Shown here: one piece after another, positions 46,660 through 55,148 of the stretch | Layout of the letters: the number at the start of each line of letters is the position of its first letter | Numbering within the stretch: the stretch's first letter is position 1 | Source: Prevotellaceae bacterium UBA4332 | GTDB lineage: Bacteria; Bacteroidota; Bacteroidia; Bacteroidales; Bacteroidaceae | Assembly: GCA_002394365.1 (NCBI GenBank) | Contig: DGTQ01000005.1 | Location: 1 to 64,000, forward strand | DNA length: 64,000 nt | Reading direction: 5' to 3' | The notes under the pieces: generated by a model | The model's database searches: none | What the model was told of the DNA's origin: nothing | The model's input: the letters and a program-made list of their open reading frames with translations, nothing else | Position numbers and translations under genes: made by a program

Positions 46660-48441
46660 TTATTTCTTCAGTACCTCCATCTGACAACGTGCACAATTAA
46701 AGCGAAGCTGAAATTCCTCCTTCTTCTCACTGTCGCTAAGGCTTATACTCAGAGGCTCCTTCCAGGGCATCCTGGCTGAATACTTAGAGCAATAACCCAA
46801 CTCGTGCCTCAGGCAATAGCGACACTGCATGAGCAAGCCCTCCTCCCTATAGGAACTATAGGAACTATAGGGACTATCGGAACTATATGTTTCTCCCCTC
46901 CTTTCTTGCTCTGCAAGCGCAGCTTCGCATCCGATTACGGAGGGGTTGGAGAAAGCCTTCCTCCTAAGCTCTGCCAGCAGACTGCTGGGGATAAACGGGT
47001 TCTCTGCATCTGCAGTTATCTCGAGCTGGTTACACTGGTATATGGTATTGCCCAGTTTCAGGAGCTGGCGTCGGATATTCTCCTCTTGTGGCTTCTGCGC
47101 TGGCTGATAGTCATGAGGCAACTCTGCCTGATATGTGTTGTTATGCTCGTCGGTTATGGTGAGTGTCAGTTTGTCTTTCCCCACGTGAAAAGCCATTCTT
47201 ACATCCACCTTCCTCATGGCAGAAGGCTTGCTCAGCAGGGTGTCAAAAGCCTGGTCGTGGTTACGGTACAGCCTGGTGCCTGGCTTCATTTCCTTTGTTA
47301 CGTGGAGCGGAAAGAGCCTGTTTCCCTCTGCACGGTTCACCCTGAAACCTATCAGTTCTCTGGCTTCATTGTAGAAGCACAGTCCGTCTCCGTTACTGAA
47401 ACTGGCAGTAGATGAAACATTGAACGACTCCACGTTTCCGTCTCTTCTGTATCTTATCTCCTTTACTGTTCCTACCTGCTCGCCTGTAGCCTTGGGGGTG
47501 TCAAAATTCACCAGTCCCTGCTGCCTGCCATTGGCAAAGTAGGTAGTAAAGTCCCTGTTGAAGGATTTTCTTACGTCTGGGGTGAAGGTGTAGGTACACC
47601 TGCCCATTGAGGCCCTGCGATACTTGTCTGGATATTTTCTGCACAAGGCATTGAGTTGCTCGCTGTAGGCAGCCGTCACATTCTTTACGTAATCGGCATC
47701 CTTCAGCCTGCCTTCTATCTTAAACGATACTGCCCCAGCCTCAGCCAGTCGCTCCATGTTGTTCAGCTGCGACATATCCTTGAGCGACAAGAGATGGGCA
47801 CGCTTCATTATCACATTGCCGTCAGCATCCTTCAGGTCAAACTGCATACGGCAAAACTGTGCGCACTCTCCCCTGTTGGCACTCCTGCCGAAACAGTATT
47901 CTGAGGCATAGCAAGCACCACTGTAACTGACGCAGAGGGCACCATGAACGAACACCTCCAATTCTACGTCGGGCACCTCTTCGTGTATCTGACTTATCTC
48001 GTTTATCGAGAGTTCTCGTGCCAGCACCACCCTCTTAAACCCCATGTCTCTCAGTGCCTTCACCTTTTCTGCCGAACGGTTGTCCGTCTGCGTCGAGGCG
48101 TGTAGTCTTATGTTCTTCAGTCCCTTAGCCATCAGCATGTCATACAGGCGCAAGTCCTGTATCAGGACTGCATCTGCACCTATCTCGTCGAGCTGTTTCA
48201 CCAAGTCGCAAGCCTCCTGAAACTCATCGTCGTGCAACAATGTGTTGACAGTCACGAATACCTTGGCATCAAACTGGTGAGCATACCTGCACAAGGTGCC
48301 GATATCCTCAATGCTATTGCCAGCAGCAGCACGAGCTCCAAACTTCTCTGCACCAATATACACAGCATCCGCACCATGGTCTATGGCGCTGATACCACAT
48401 TCGAGGTTCTTGGCTGGTGACAGTAGTTCTAAGCAGTTCAT
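46660..48441 (-). CDS. U32 family peptidase (collagenase-like)
   Basis: 593 residues. The N-terminal barrel starts LELLSPAKNLECGISAID. The family signature spans EVFVHGALCVSYSGACYAS with the Cys set in CFGRSANRGECAQFC, and a C-terminal CRYCLRHELGYC plus CARC could bind a metal cluster. Several U32 members are now linked to RNA hydroxylation rather than proteolysis, so the activity is open. Residues about 499-532 (VIGCEAALAEQERRG, then YSSDSPYSSYSSY) are encoded by a degenerate hairpin element and a GGAACTATA repeat. Confidence 0.87.
   Translation of the reverse strand: MNCLELLSPAKNLECGISAIDHGADAVYIGAEKFGARAAAGNSIEDIGTLCRYAHQFDAKVFVTVNTLLHDDEFQEACDLVKQLDEIGADAVLIQDLRLYDMLMAKGLKNIRLHASTQTDNRSAEKVKALRDMGFKRVVLARELSINEISQIHEEVPDVELEVFVHGALCVSYSGACYASEYCFGRSANRGECAQFCRMQFDLKDADGNVIMKRAHLLSLKDMSQLNNMERLAEAGAVSFKIEGRLKDADYVKNVTAAYSEQLNALCRKYPDKYRRASMGRCTYTFTPDVRKSFNRDFTTYFANGRQQGLVNFDTPKATGEQVGTVKEIRYRRDGNVESFNVSSTASFSNGDGLCFYNEARELIGFRVNRAEGNRLFPLHVTKEMKPGTRLYRNHDQAFDTLLSKPSAMRKVDVRMAFHVGKDKLTLTITDEHNNTYQAELPHDYQPAQKPQEENIRRQLLKLGNTIYQCNQLEITADAENPFIPSSLLAELRRKAFSNPSVIGCEAALAEQERRGETYSSDSPYSSYSSYREEGLLMQCRYCLRHELGYCSKYSARMPWKEPLSISLSDSEKKEEFQLRFNCARCQMEVLKK
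46849..46945. repeat. In-frame repeat block inside the U32 peptidase gene
   Basis: GGAACTATA-type units (period about 9-12 bp, 46851-46890) adjoin a degenerate triple-hairpin element (CTTGC-tct-GCAAG at 46908-46920, then a shortened stem and CCGATTACGG). The first repeat also occurs in the spacer at 57113-57145. The reading frame stays open through both. Confidence 0.75.
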
Positions 48442-48442
48442 A

Positions 48443-48480
48443 GTTTACAGTTGCTAATTGCTAATTGCTAATTACTAATT
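48443..48480. repeat. 8-bp-period spacer repeat
   Basis: TTGCTAAT units run through the 37-bp gap between the lipid kinase-like and U32 genes. The same type (CTAATTA) is at 58183-58215. Confidence 0.65.
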
Positions 48481-49414
48481 ACCTTCGGCTTTCTATTATG
48501 AAGTTTATTTCTTCTTGTTGCACGTCGATAGTGTATTTTCCCACAGGCGACTCGGCAGGATGCCCGTCTATGCTTATGGGACAACCCTTGGGCGCCTCTA
48601 TCTCTATCATGCGAGCTCGGTATGGGCGTATTCTCTTGTGGTTGAGTATCTTGCCGCGCAGGAAGAGGTATATAGCCTCTGCCATGTGGTGGAGGGCAGA
48701 ATGTCTTACTATCGTGATGTCTAACTGTCCGTTATATGGCACTGCATTGGGCGTCTGACCATACCCCAGGGCACTACCTATGCACATGGTGACAATCCTG
48801 TGGGTTTCCGTCACGTAGTTTATGGTATATGTCATGCGATAGAACACCTTCTCGAAGAGAATCATTATCATGCACAGGGCAAAGGACAGTTCTCTCGACC
48901 ACACCTTCCTCCTTATCTGCGCACGTCTTTTCTGTATGCCTGCCAGCAGTCCCACGTTCACGCAGTTCAGGAAATAACGCTGCACCTTCTCGCCTTTCTT
49001 CGTTTCGTATCTTATGCACCCCACATCCACCTTCCTCACTCGGTGGTTCTTTATCGCGATGATGCTCTCCTCTATGTTCTGGTAGGTGAAGCCCCAGAAA
49101 CTGGCAAAGTCGTTCATCACGCCATTGGGTATAACCCCTATCGAGATTTCCTCTCTCACTACTTTCTCCACGCTCATCAGGCAGTTTACGGTGTCATTCA
49201 GCGCAGAGTCTCCACCAGCTATAATGATGTTCTTATAGCCGTTGTTTATCATCATCGTCACCAATCGTCCTATGGCCTGCTGGTCCTCGCTCTGCACCAT
49301 GTCGTAATCTATGCCGTGTTTGTCGAGCAGCATGGCTATCTTCTCCCAGCGCTTCTTCACGCTGGTAAAGGGACGGTGGTTGGGACAATATATCAGTGCA
49401 TATCTATTATTCAT
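48479..49414 (-). CDS. Diacylglycerol kinase-like (DAGK catalytic domain) protein
   Basis: 311 residues with the two-domain pattern of bacterial lipid kinases. The usual GGDGT signature is GGDSALND here (67-74), and the usual GTxNDFA is NGVMNDFA (97-104). So the nucleotide-binding residues are partly changed, while the rest (C-terminal beta sandwich with ISIDGHPAES) is family-like. It may phosphorylate a lipid or sphingoid base. It overlaps miaA by 8 bp. Confidence 0.8.
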   Translation of the reverse strand: MNNRYALIYCPNHRPFTSVKKRWEKIAMLLDKHGIDYDMVQSEDQQAIGRLVTMMINNGYKNIIIAGGDSALNDTVNCLMSVEKVVREEISIGVIPNGVMNDFASFWGFTYQNIEESIIAIKNHRVRKVDVGCIRYETKKGEKVQRYFLNCVNVGLLAGIQKRRAQIRRKVWSRELSFALCMIMILFEKVFYRMTYTINYVTETHRIVTMCIGSALGYGQTPNAVPYNGQLDITIVRHSALHHMAEAIYLFLRGKILNHKRIRPYRARMIEIEAPKGCPISIDGHPAESPVGKYTIDVQQEEINFIIESRR

Positions 49415-50459
49415 AACTCATTATTTCCTCTACTACCCTGTCAAGCTGGGCATCATCCTCAGGACGCTTCACCCAGTGTATCTTAAAGCCCCTGCGCTCC
49501 ATACCCCTGAACCACGTCATCTGTCGCTTGGCAAACTGGTGAATGGCTATTTCAAGACGTGACACCATCTCGTCGTAGGTCAACACTCCAATGACGTATT
49601 GCGTGAGGAATTTATACTCCAGTCCGTAATATATCAGGTTCTCAGGCGGAATACCCTCGCTGAGCAATCCTCTAATCTCGTCAACCATACCTTCCTTCAG
49701 TCGGGCATGCAGACGCTGCGTTATCTTTCTTCTGCGCAGTTCTCGGTCTATATCCACACCTATTATCAGTGAGTCAATACCCCTCCCAGTCCTCAATGGT
49801 CTTTGCACCCCCTTCGGTTCCCCCGTTATCGGGGGACAGGAACCCAAAGGAGAGGAGTCTTTTTCTTGCTTTATAAGCGTAGCTCCACTTCCGATTTCTC
49901 CCCCTTGGGGGGAGTTAGAGGGGGGTTGAATTGCGAACTGCTCTATCTCTATTGCCCTTATAGCCCTCTGGCAGGAGTCCACGTCGGTCTTGTTGTGCAT
50001 CGTCGAGCCCGTCTGCTTCTTCAATTCAATAAGTATCTGCGTCAGCTCCTCTAATGACTTTCCCTTCAGGCTCTCGCGCAGTTCTGGGTTCTCAGGCACA
50101 TCAGGCAGGTTGTAGCCCTTCAGCACAGCCTCTATGTATAGCCCCGTACCTCCGCACAATATCGGCTGGGCACCACGAGCCACAATATCTTCATACGCCT
50201 TGCGAAAATCCTCCTGATACTGATACAGGTTATACTTTGTGCCAGGCTCCACTATGTCTATCAAGTGATAAGGTATCTTCTCCCCCGTCTCAGGGTTGAC
50301 GTAATCGCTAAGGTCCTTGCCCGTACCAATGTCCATACGGCGATACACCTGACGAGAGTCGGCAGATATTATCTCTCCACCAACACGTGCAGCCAAAGCG
50401 GTCGCTATCTGCGTCTTACCACTCGCCGTAGGTCCCAGTATCGTTATCAGTTTTTTCAT
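49407..50459 (-). CDS. miaA: tRNA dimethylallyltransferase MiaA with an in-frame repeat insertion
   Basis: 350 residues from the ATG at 50459 (MKKLITILGPTASGKT, P-loop). An ATG 12 bp upstream lies inside the -7 box and is rejected. It also shows SADSRQVYRRMDIGTGK and FRGMERRG. It prenylates A37 of tRNAs reading UNN codons. Residues about 173-225 (PPSNSPQGGEIGS, then SSPLGSCPPITGEPKG) look foreign to MiaA and are encoded by spacer-type repeats. The residues either side (IRAIEIEQF and IDSLIIGVD) are normal. Confidence 0.92.
   Translation of the reverse strand: MKKLITILGPTASGKTQIATALAARVGGEIISADSRQVYRRMDIGTGKDLSDYVNPETGEKIPYHLIDIVEPGTKYNLYQYQEDFRKAYEDIVARGAQPILCGGTGLYIEAVLKGYNLPDVPENPELRESLKGKSLEELTQILIELKKQTGSTMHNKTDVDSCQRAIRAIEIEQFAIQPPSNSPQGGEIGSGATLIKQEKDSSPLGSCPPITGEPKGVQRPLRTGRGIDSLIIGVDIDRELRRRKITQRLHARLKEGMVDEIRGLLSEGIPPENLIYYGLEYKFLTQYVIGVLTYDEMVSRLEIAIHQFAKRQMTWFRGMERRGFKIHWVKRPEDDAQLDRVVEEIMSYE
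49789..49938. repeat. Repeat elements inserted in frame in miaA
   Basis: Contains CCCCCGTTATCGGGGG (49821-49836), a degenerate hairpin element (CTTGC, AAGCGTAGC and CCGATT words at 49866-49896), and CTCCCCCTTGGGGGGAG (49898-49914). Each has a counterpart in non-coding spacers of this window. Confidence 0.8.
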
Positions 50460-50468
50460 ATCCAACTG

Positions 50469-50500
50469 CAAAGGTAATAAAACGAGAGCAAACGCACAAA
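50469..50500 (-). promoter_or_regulatory. Promoter of the miaA operon
   Basis: Minus strand TTTG (50500-50497), 20 nt, TACCTTTG (50476-50469). The -7 box ends only 10 bp before the ATG at 50459, so the transcript should have a very short or no leader. Confidence 0.7.
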
Positions 50501-50644
50501 ATAAATTTTATTTATTTTTGGTTTGCCGAGTGCAGTAGCCTTATTAAAGTGAATAATTTTCCTTGCAATATCTCTCATAAAACACTTTTTTGCTTTTCTG
50601 CCTCGTTTTACTTTCGCAGGCATCTTATACCCTCACAGACAATC

Positions 50645-50877
50645 TTCCTCGTTTTCCTCGTTTTCCCAATTCGTATTTTCTCTCTCATCTGGCTTGCCAA
50701 GATTGTAAGGTCATAATCATATTCCAAACCAGTTTTGATGATTTTTTTCAAAACAAATTTATAAGAAGGGAAAACCATTATAAGGAAAGAGTTAATTTAA
50801 TATTATATATATACGCGTGCGTACGGGGAATAGTGACGAGGAAAATGAGGAAAATGAGGAAAACGAGGAAAAAGGGG
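50645..50877. repeat. Long fold-back pair
   Basis: TTCCTCGTTTTCCTCG (50645-50667 region) is nearly the reverse complement of the GAGGAAAATGAGGAAAA units at 50838-50877, about 21 of 23 positions pairing. The loop is about 170 bp of AT-rich sequence. Confidence 0.6.
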
Positions 50878-51061
50878 AAAAAACATGGACAGACTATGTG
50901 CATTAAGGTGCATAAGATATGAAATGTTAAAAAGGGACATACCTACGGGCAAATTCACCCCCTTTAGTCCTGAAAAAACAGCGTCTTATAAAAAGTGTAT
51001 TTTCGCCTACTGCATTTTCTTGTAAATCAACACTTTACAGCCTATATCCCTGTAATTTTGA

Positions 51062-51155
51062 AACAGAGCCGTCAGTTCTGGCTGCTGAACCATTAGTTCT
51101 GCGTGTAGAACCACTGCCTCTGCAAGTAGAACCACTGGTTCTGCAAGCGGATTTT
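51062..51155. repeat. 21-bp repeat array, third locus
   Basis: Four units of the TTCTGCAAGTAGAACCACTG type, the same family as at 463-720 and 25729-25790. Confidence 0.7.
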
Positions 51156-51452
51156 CCCAAGTTGGGGACGAAGTGTTAAAAAGGGACACGCCTATTGCGA
51201 GGGAGTAGGAAATGCAGTAACTTTGCAGCAGGAAAATGAAGGAGAAAGACCCCCTCCAGTCCCCCTGTTTAGGGGGATGGTACCAACTGAAGGAGAGCTG
51301 ACTTCCGACCTTTTCCAAGAGCGCTCTAACAGACATTATTAACTAACAAATTTTACTAACATGATTTTGACTAAGATTATGACTGAAAGATTTTAGACAG
51401 GATTTTAACCACGGATTATGCGGATTTGCACGGATAATTTTGACTGGATTTT

Positions 51453-51605
51453 AAGAAAAATCTTATCTGAAAATCTCAAGAAAATCGAAAGAAAATAAAC
51501 AGAAGGCTCAGCTTTAATTTCTTGCTCTGGCAAGCGTAGCACCAAAGGTGCGTCCGATTACGGCTTCGCCTCAGAAATCTCAAGAAAATCTAAGGAAAAT
51601 GAAGA
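51453..51605 (+). repeat. Dispersed repeat, copy B (with triple-hairpin core)
   Basis: Same order as copy A at 1-170: AAAATCTTATCTGAAAATCT flank, then the core with CTTGC/GCAAG (51521-51534), GCACC/GGTGC (51539-51551) and GGC/GCC (51562-51570), then AGAAATCTCAAGAAAATCTA. The middle stem differs from copy A at both arms and remains paired. Confidence 0.8.
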
Positions 51606-51741
51606 ATGAAGAATGAGCACACGCCGCTACCGAAGATTAGAGCCAAGCCGACGTTGCCCCCGCGGGGAGGCTAAGGCGATAACGAGGGAGCAAGTGGGAA
51701 AGCGTAAGCTAAGAATGAGGAATGATGGAGAAGAAAAAAAA

Positions 51742-51775
51742 GCAAAGCCCCATTCGAGGGTGAACAGGGCTTTGC
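51742..51775 (-). terminator. Terminator of the first pgk gene
   Basis: Perfect 9-bp stem GCAAAGCCC / GGGCTTTGC with a 16-nt loop, followed on the minus strand by TTTTTTTTC. It lies 28 bp past the pgk stop. Confidence 0.88.
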
Positions 51776-51802
51776 GGTTATGTATGGTGAGAAAAGAAGA
51801 GA

Positions 51803-53050
51803 TTACTCTCCCTTTACTGCTGCTACGCCTGGGAGCACCTTGCCCTCAATAGCCTCGAGGAGGGCACCACCACCTGTAGAGATGTAGCTTACCTTATCGG
51901 CAAGTCCGAACTTATTGACACATGCTACGGAGTCGCCACCACCGATGAGAGAGAAGGCACCCTCTGAAGTTGCCTTGGCTACAGCATCGCCGATAGCACG
52001 TGAGCCTGCACAGAAGTTGTCAAACTCAAATACGCCAGCAGGACCGTTCCAAAGGATAGTCTTTGCACCCTCGATAGCCTTAGCGAAGAGCTCGCGTGAC
52101 TTAGGACCTGCGTCCATACCCTCTACGTCGTCAGGTATGTCTGTTACAGGCACGATGGTCTGGTTGGCATCGTTAGAGAAATCGTCACCAGTTACGCAGT
52201 CAACTGGCAGAACAAGCTCCACGCCGTTCTCCTTTGCCATCTTCTCTACGTTGAGTGCCACGTCGAGCTTGTCGAGCTCCACGATAGACTTACCGATGTT
52301 GCCACCGTGAGCCTTAGAGAAGGTGTAGGTCATACCACCACAGAGGATGAGCTTGTCAACCTTGCCGAGGAGGTTCTCGATGATGCCAATCTTTGATGAC
52401 ACCTTAGAGCCACCCATGATAGCCACGAATGGACGCTTGATGTTGGAGAGCACGTTATCCACTGCTGCTACTTCTTTCTCCATGAGGAGACCGAGCATCT
52501 TGTTGTCGGCATCAAAATAGTCAGCGATAACGGCTGTAGAAGCATGCTTGCGGTGAGCTGTGCCAAAGGCGTCCATCACCCAGCAGTCAGCATAGGAAGC
52601 GAGCTTCTTGGCGAATGCCTTCTGTGACTCCTTCATAGCCTTCTTTGCCTCGTCGTAGGCTGGGTCTTCCTTGTCGATGCCTACTGGCTTGCCCTCTTCC
52701 TCGGCATAGAAACGGAGGTTTTCGAGCATGAGCACCTCGCCTGGCTTGAGGGCTGCTGCCTGGGCGTCAGCCTTCTGGCAGTCGTTGCAGAACTGCACAG
52801 GTGTGCCGAGTGCTGCTGAAACAGCGTCAACGATTTGTCCGAGTGAGAGTTCTGGCTTCACCTTGCCCTTTGGCTTGCCCATGTGGGACATGATGATGAG
52901 CGAACCACCCTTCTCGAGGATGAGCTTGAGTGTAGGGAGTGCTCCCTTGATACGTGTGTCGTCGGTAATCTTACCGTCCTGCAGAGGCACATTGAAGTCA
53001 ACACGAACGATTGCCTTCTTGCCTGCGAAATTGTAGTTTGAGATTGTCAT
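51803..53050 (-). CDS. pgk: Phosphoglycerate kinase (downstream copy)
   Basis: 415 residues. Substrate-site motifs: [17 protein letters not shown] and [13 protein letters not shown]. Nucleotide site: NGPAGVFEF and [13 protein letters not shown]...STGGGALLE. It transfers phosphate between 1,3-bisphosphoglycerate and ADP. It lies 81 bp after a second full-length pgk with clear divergence, and both copies keep the catalytic motifs. The gap contains a GGGGA palindrome. Confidence 0.96.
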   Translation of the reverse strand: MTISNYNFAGKKAIVRVDFNVPLQDGKITDDTRIKGALPTLKLILEKGGSLIIMSHMGKPKGKVKPELSLGQIVDAVSAALGTPVQFCNDCQKADAQAAALKPGEVLMLENLRFYAEEEGKPVGIDKEDPAYDEAKKAMKESQKAFAKKLASYADCWVMDAFGTAHRKHASTAVIADYFDADNKMLGLLMEKEVAAVDNVLSNIKRPFVAIMGGSKVSSKIGIIENLLGKVDKLILCGGMTYTFSKAHGGNIGKSIVELDKLDVALNVEKMAKENGVELVLPVDCVTGDDFSNDANQTIVPVTDIPDDVEGMDAGPKSRELFAKAIEGAKTILWNGPAGVFEFDNFCAGSRAIGDAVAKATSEGAFSLIGGGDSVACVNKFGLADKVSYISTGGGALLEAIEGKVLPGVAAVKGE

Positions 53051-53131
53051 GTTTTTTGTTTTTATTGAAAAATTTTTATATTGAGCATTGTAAAAAAGTC
53101 TCCCCCTCTTGAGGGGAAAGATTTAGATGGG

Positions 53132-54400
53132 TTACTTTTCCATCACTGCTGCCACACCTGGGAGCACCTTGCCCTCGATAGCCTCAAGGAGGGCACCACC
53201 ACCAGTGGAGATGTAGGACACCTGTTCGGACATGCCAAACTTGTTGATACAAGCTACGGAGTCGCCACCACCGATGAGGGAGAATGCGCCTCTCTTGGTT
53301 GCCTTGGCGATGGCCTTGGCGATGGCACGTGAGCCCTTGGCAAAGTTATTGAACTCGAAGACGCCAGCTGGACCGTTCCACAGGATGGTCTTTGCGCCCT
53401 CGATAACCTCGGCAAACTGCTTCTGGCTCTCAGGACCTGCGTCGAGTCCCATGTAGCCGTCAGGCACATCGTTGGCAGGACAAACTACGGTCTTGCACTT
53501 ATTGTCGAAGGCATCGCCAGCTACGCAGTCGGAACCGAGCACGAGGTTGACACCCTTCTTCTTGGCTTGGTCGATGATGGAGAGAGCAAGGTCGAGTTGC
53601 TCGTCTTCGCAGAGGGAGTTGCCCACCTTGCCACCCATAGCCTTGGCGAAGGTGAAGGTCATGCCACCGCAGAGGATGAGGTTATCCACCTTGTCCATGA
53701 GGTTCTCTATGATACCAATCTTTGTTGACACCTTTGAACCACCCATGATAGCAGTAAACGGATGCTTGATGTCGCTGAGAATCTTCTCCACGGCTCTCAC
53801 CTCCTTCTCCATCAGGAAGCCGAGCATCTTATGGTCTGCATCAAAATAGTCTGCTATCAAGGCTGTAGAAGCGTGCTTACGGTGAGCAGTACCAAAGGCA
53901 TCGTTCACGTAGCAGTCAGCGTATGACGCCAAGGTCTTAGCCAACTTCTTCTGACGCTCCTTCAGGTCCTTGTCGGCAGCCTCATATTCTGGTGTGCCCT
54001 TCTTCATCTTGGGCAGGTTGGCATCGCCTGATGCCTTGCCCTCTTCCTCGGCATAGAAGCGGAGGTTTTCGAGCAGGAGCACCTCGCCAGGCTGGAGTGC
54101 GGCAGCATCGACAGCAGCACGTGCGCAGTCGGAGCAGAACAGTACGTTCCTGCCAAGTCGGTTTGCTACGACGTCCTTAATCTGGGAGAGTGACAGTCTT
54201 GCCCTTACCTGCCCCTTTGGCTTGCCCATGTGGGACATGATGATGAGCGAACCGCCATTATCGAGTATGTACTTGAGGGTTGGCATGGCACCACGGATAC
54301 GGGTGGTGTCGGTTATCTTTCCATTTTCGTCGAGGGGTACGTTAAAATCTACGCGCACGATGGCTTTCTTGCCCTCGAAATCATAATCATGAATGTTCAT
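53132..54400 (-). CDS. pgk: Phosphoglycerate kinase (upstream copy)
   Basis: 422 residues, with the same motifs as the downstream copy ([45 protein letters not shown]). It differs by a short insert after AEEEGKA (about residues 118-128, [11 protein letters not shown]) and many substitutions. Why two copies lie in tandem is unknown; different expression or direction of flux is possible. A minus-strand TACTTTTG box at 54449-54442 is a likely -7 element. Confidence 0.95.
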   Translation of the reverse strand: MNIHDYDFEGKKAIVRVDFNVPLDENGKITDTTRIRGAMPTLKYILDNGGSLIIMSHMGKPKGQVRARLSLSQIKDVVANRLGRNVLFCSDCARAAVDAAALQPGEVLLLENLRFYAEEEGKASGDANLPKMKKGTPEYEAADKDLKERQKKLAKTLASYADCYVNDAFGTAHRKHASTALIADYFDADHKMLGFLMEKEVRAVEKILSDIKHPFTAIMGGSKVSTKIGIIENLMDKVDNLILCGGMTFTFAKAMGGKVGNSLCEDEQLDLALSIIDQAKKKGVNLVLGSDCVAGDAFDNKCKTVVCPANDVPDGYMGLDAGPESQKQFAEVIEGAKTILWNGPAGVFEFNNFAKGSRAIAKAIAKATKRGAFSLIGGGDSVACINKFGMSEQVSYISTGGGALLEAIEGKVLPGVAAVMEK

Positions 54401-54490
54401 CTTTTTACCTTGTTTATATAAAGATATCCTTTTACAGGGTGCAAAAGTACGATTTTTTTCGCAATTAGCGACATTTTTCCATATTTATTA

Positions 54491-54521
54491 TTGCATAACT
54501 TGACAAAAATCAGTATCTTTG
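54491..54521 (+). promoter_or_regulatory. Promoter of the kdsC operon
   Basis: TTG (54491-54493), 20 nt, TATCTTTG (54514-54521), 14 bp before the ATG. It is divergent from the pgk promoter. Confidence 0.72.
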
Positions 54522-54535
54522 CATGAAATATTGAC

Positions 54536-55057
54536 ATGATGATAAATTACGATTTAGAGAAGATAGGAGCAATAATATTTGACGTGGACGGCGTGCTGTC
54601 CCTGAGCACGATACAGATGAGCCCTGCGGGGATGCCCGTGAGGACGGTGAACATCAAGGACGGCTACGCCATGCAGCTTGCCATAAAGATGGGGCTGAAA
54701 CTCGCCATAATATCGGGCGGAACAGACAAGGGCATAGAGGAACGCTACAGAAAGCTGGGCATGACGGACGTGTTCATGTCGTGCAGCACGAAGATAGAGG
54801 TGTTCCACCGCTTCATGGCAGACAATGGACTGAGTAAAGAGAACGTGATATACGTGGGCGACGACATACCCGACTACGAGATAATGCAGGAGGTGGGGTG
54901 TCCTTGTTGCCCTAATGATGCCTGCGTGGATATAAAGGCGATTTCTACCTACATAAGTCCCTGCAACGGGGGCATGGGATGTGCTCGCGACATCATAGAG
55001 CAGGTGCTGCGTGCCAAGGGCCTCTGGCTATCGTCGGCAAAGGCATTCGGATGGTAA
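54536..55057 (+). CDS. kdsC: 3-deoxy-D-manno-octulosonate 8-phosphate phosphatase
   Basis: 173 residues, capless HAD of the KdsC type: IIFDVDGVLSLS (Asp 16, Asp 18), IISGGTDKGIEERYRKLG and VIYVGDDIPDYEIM. It removes phosphate from KDO-8-P for lipopolysaccharide inner core synthesis. Family members form tetramers. It leads a plus-strand group with a thioesterase and a kinase/RapZ fusion. Confidence 0.88.
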   Translation: MMINYDLEKIGAIIFDVDGVLSLSTIQMSPAGMPVRTVNIKDGYAMQLAIKMGLKLAIISGGTDKGIEERYRKLGMTDVFMSCSTKIEVFHRFMADNGLSKENVIYVGDDIPDYEIMQEVGCPCCPNDACVDIKAISTYISPCNGGMGCARDIIEQVLRAKGLWLSSAKAFGW

Positions 55058-55061
55058 TTCG

Positions 55062-55110
55062 AGCGCAGCTCGAAAGTTACAAGTTACCAGTTACAAGTCA
55101 TAAGTTTTCG
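55062..55110. repeat. Spacer hairpin and 7-bp repeats
   Basis: TTCGAG/CTCGAA hairpin (55059-55075) followed by 7-bp-period GTTACAA/GTTACCA units. Similar GTTACAAGTTA words occur at 2362-2398, 21320-21336 and 60390-60419. Confidence 0.65.
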
Positions 55111-55148
55111 TAGCGTCAGCGTTTCGTACGAAGTAATGAGTAAAAAAA

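Larger units (their letters stand above)
50501..51735. other. Gene-free, repeat-rich spacer
   Basis: No convincing gene. In order it holds: a fold-back pair (50645-50667 with 50838-50877), a 21-bp direct repeat beginning TGTTAAAAAGGGACA (50925 and 51174), a 21-bp-type array (51062-51155), a CCCCCT palindrome (51248-51280), GATTTT-rich repeats (51360-51460), and copy B of the long dispersed repeat (51453-51605). Open frames here are short, repetitive or antisense to repeats. Confidence 0.7.

Noticed and set aside
50590..50922. A 110-residue open frame in the second spacer
   Set aside because: Its C-terminal half is encoded by the GAGGAAAAT repeat (RKMRKTRKKGKK), and it has no recognisable start region.
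51007..51336. A 109-residue minus-strand open frame
   Set aside because: It is made of the 21-bp array and a CCCCCT palindrome (PPKQGD-like peptide) and is not supported by spacing or promoter.
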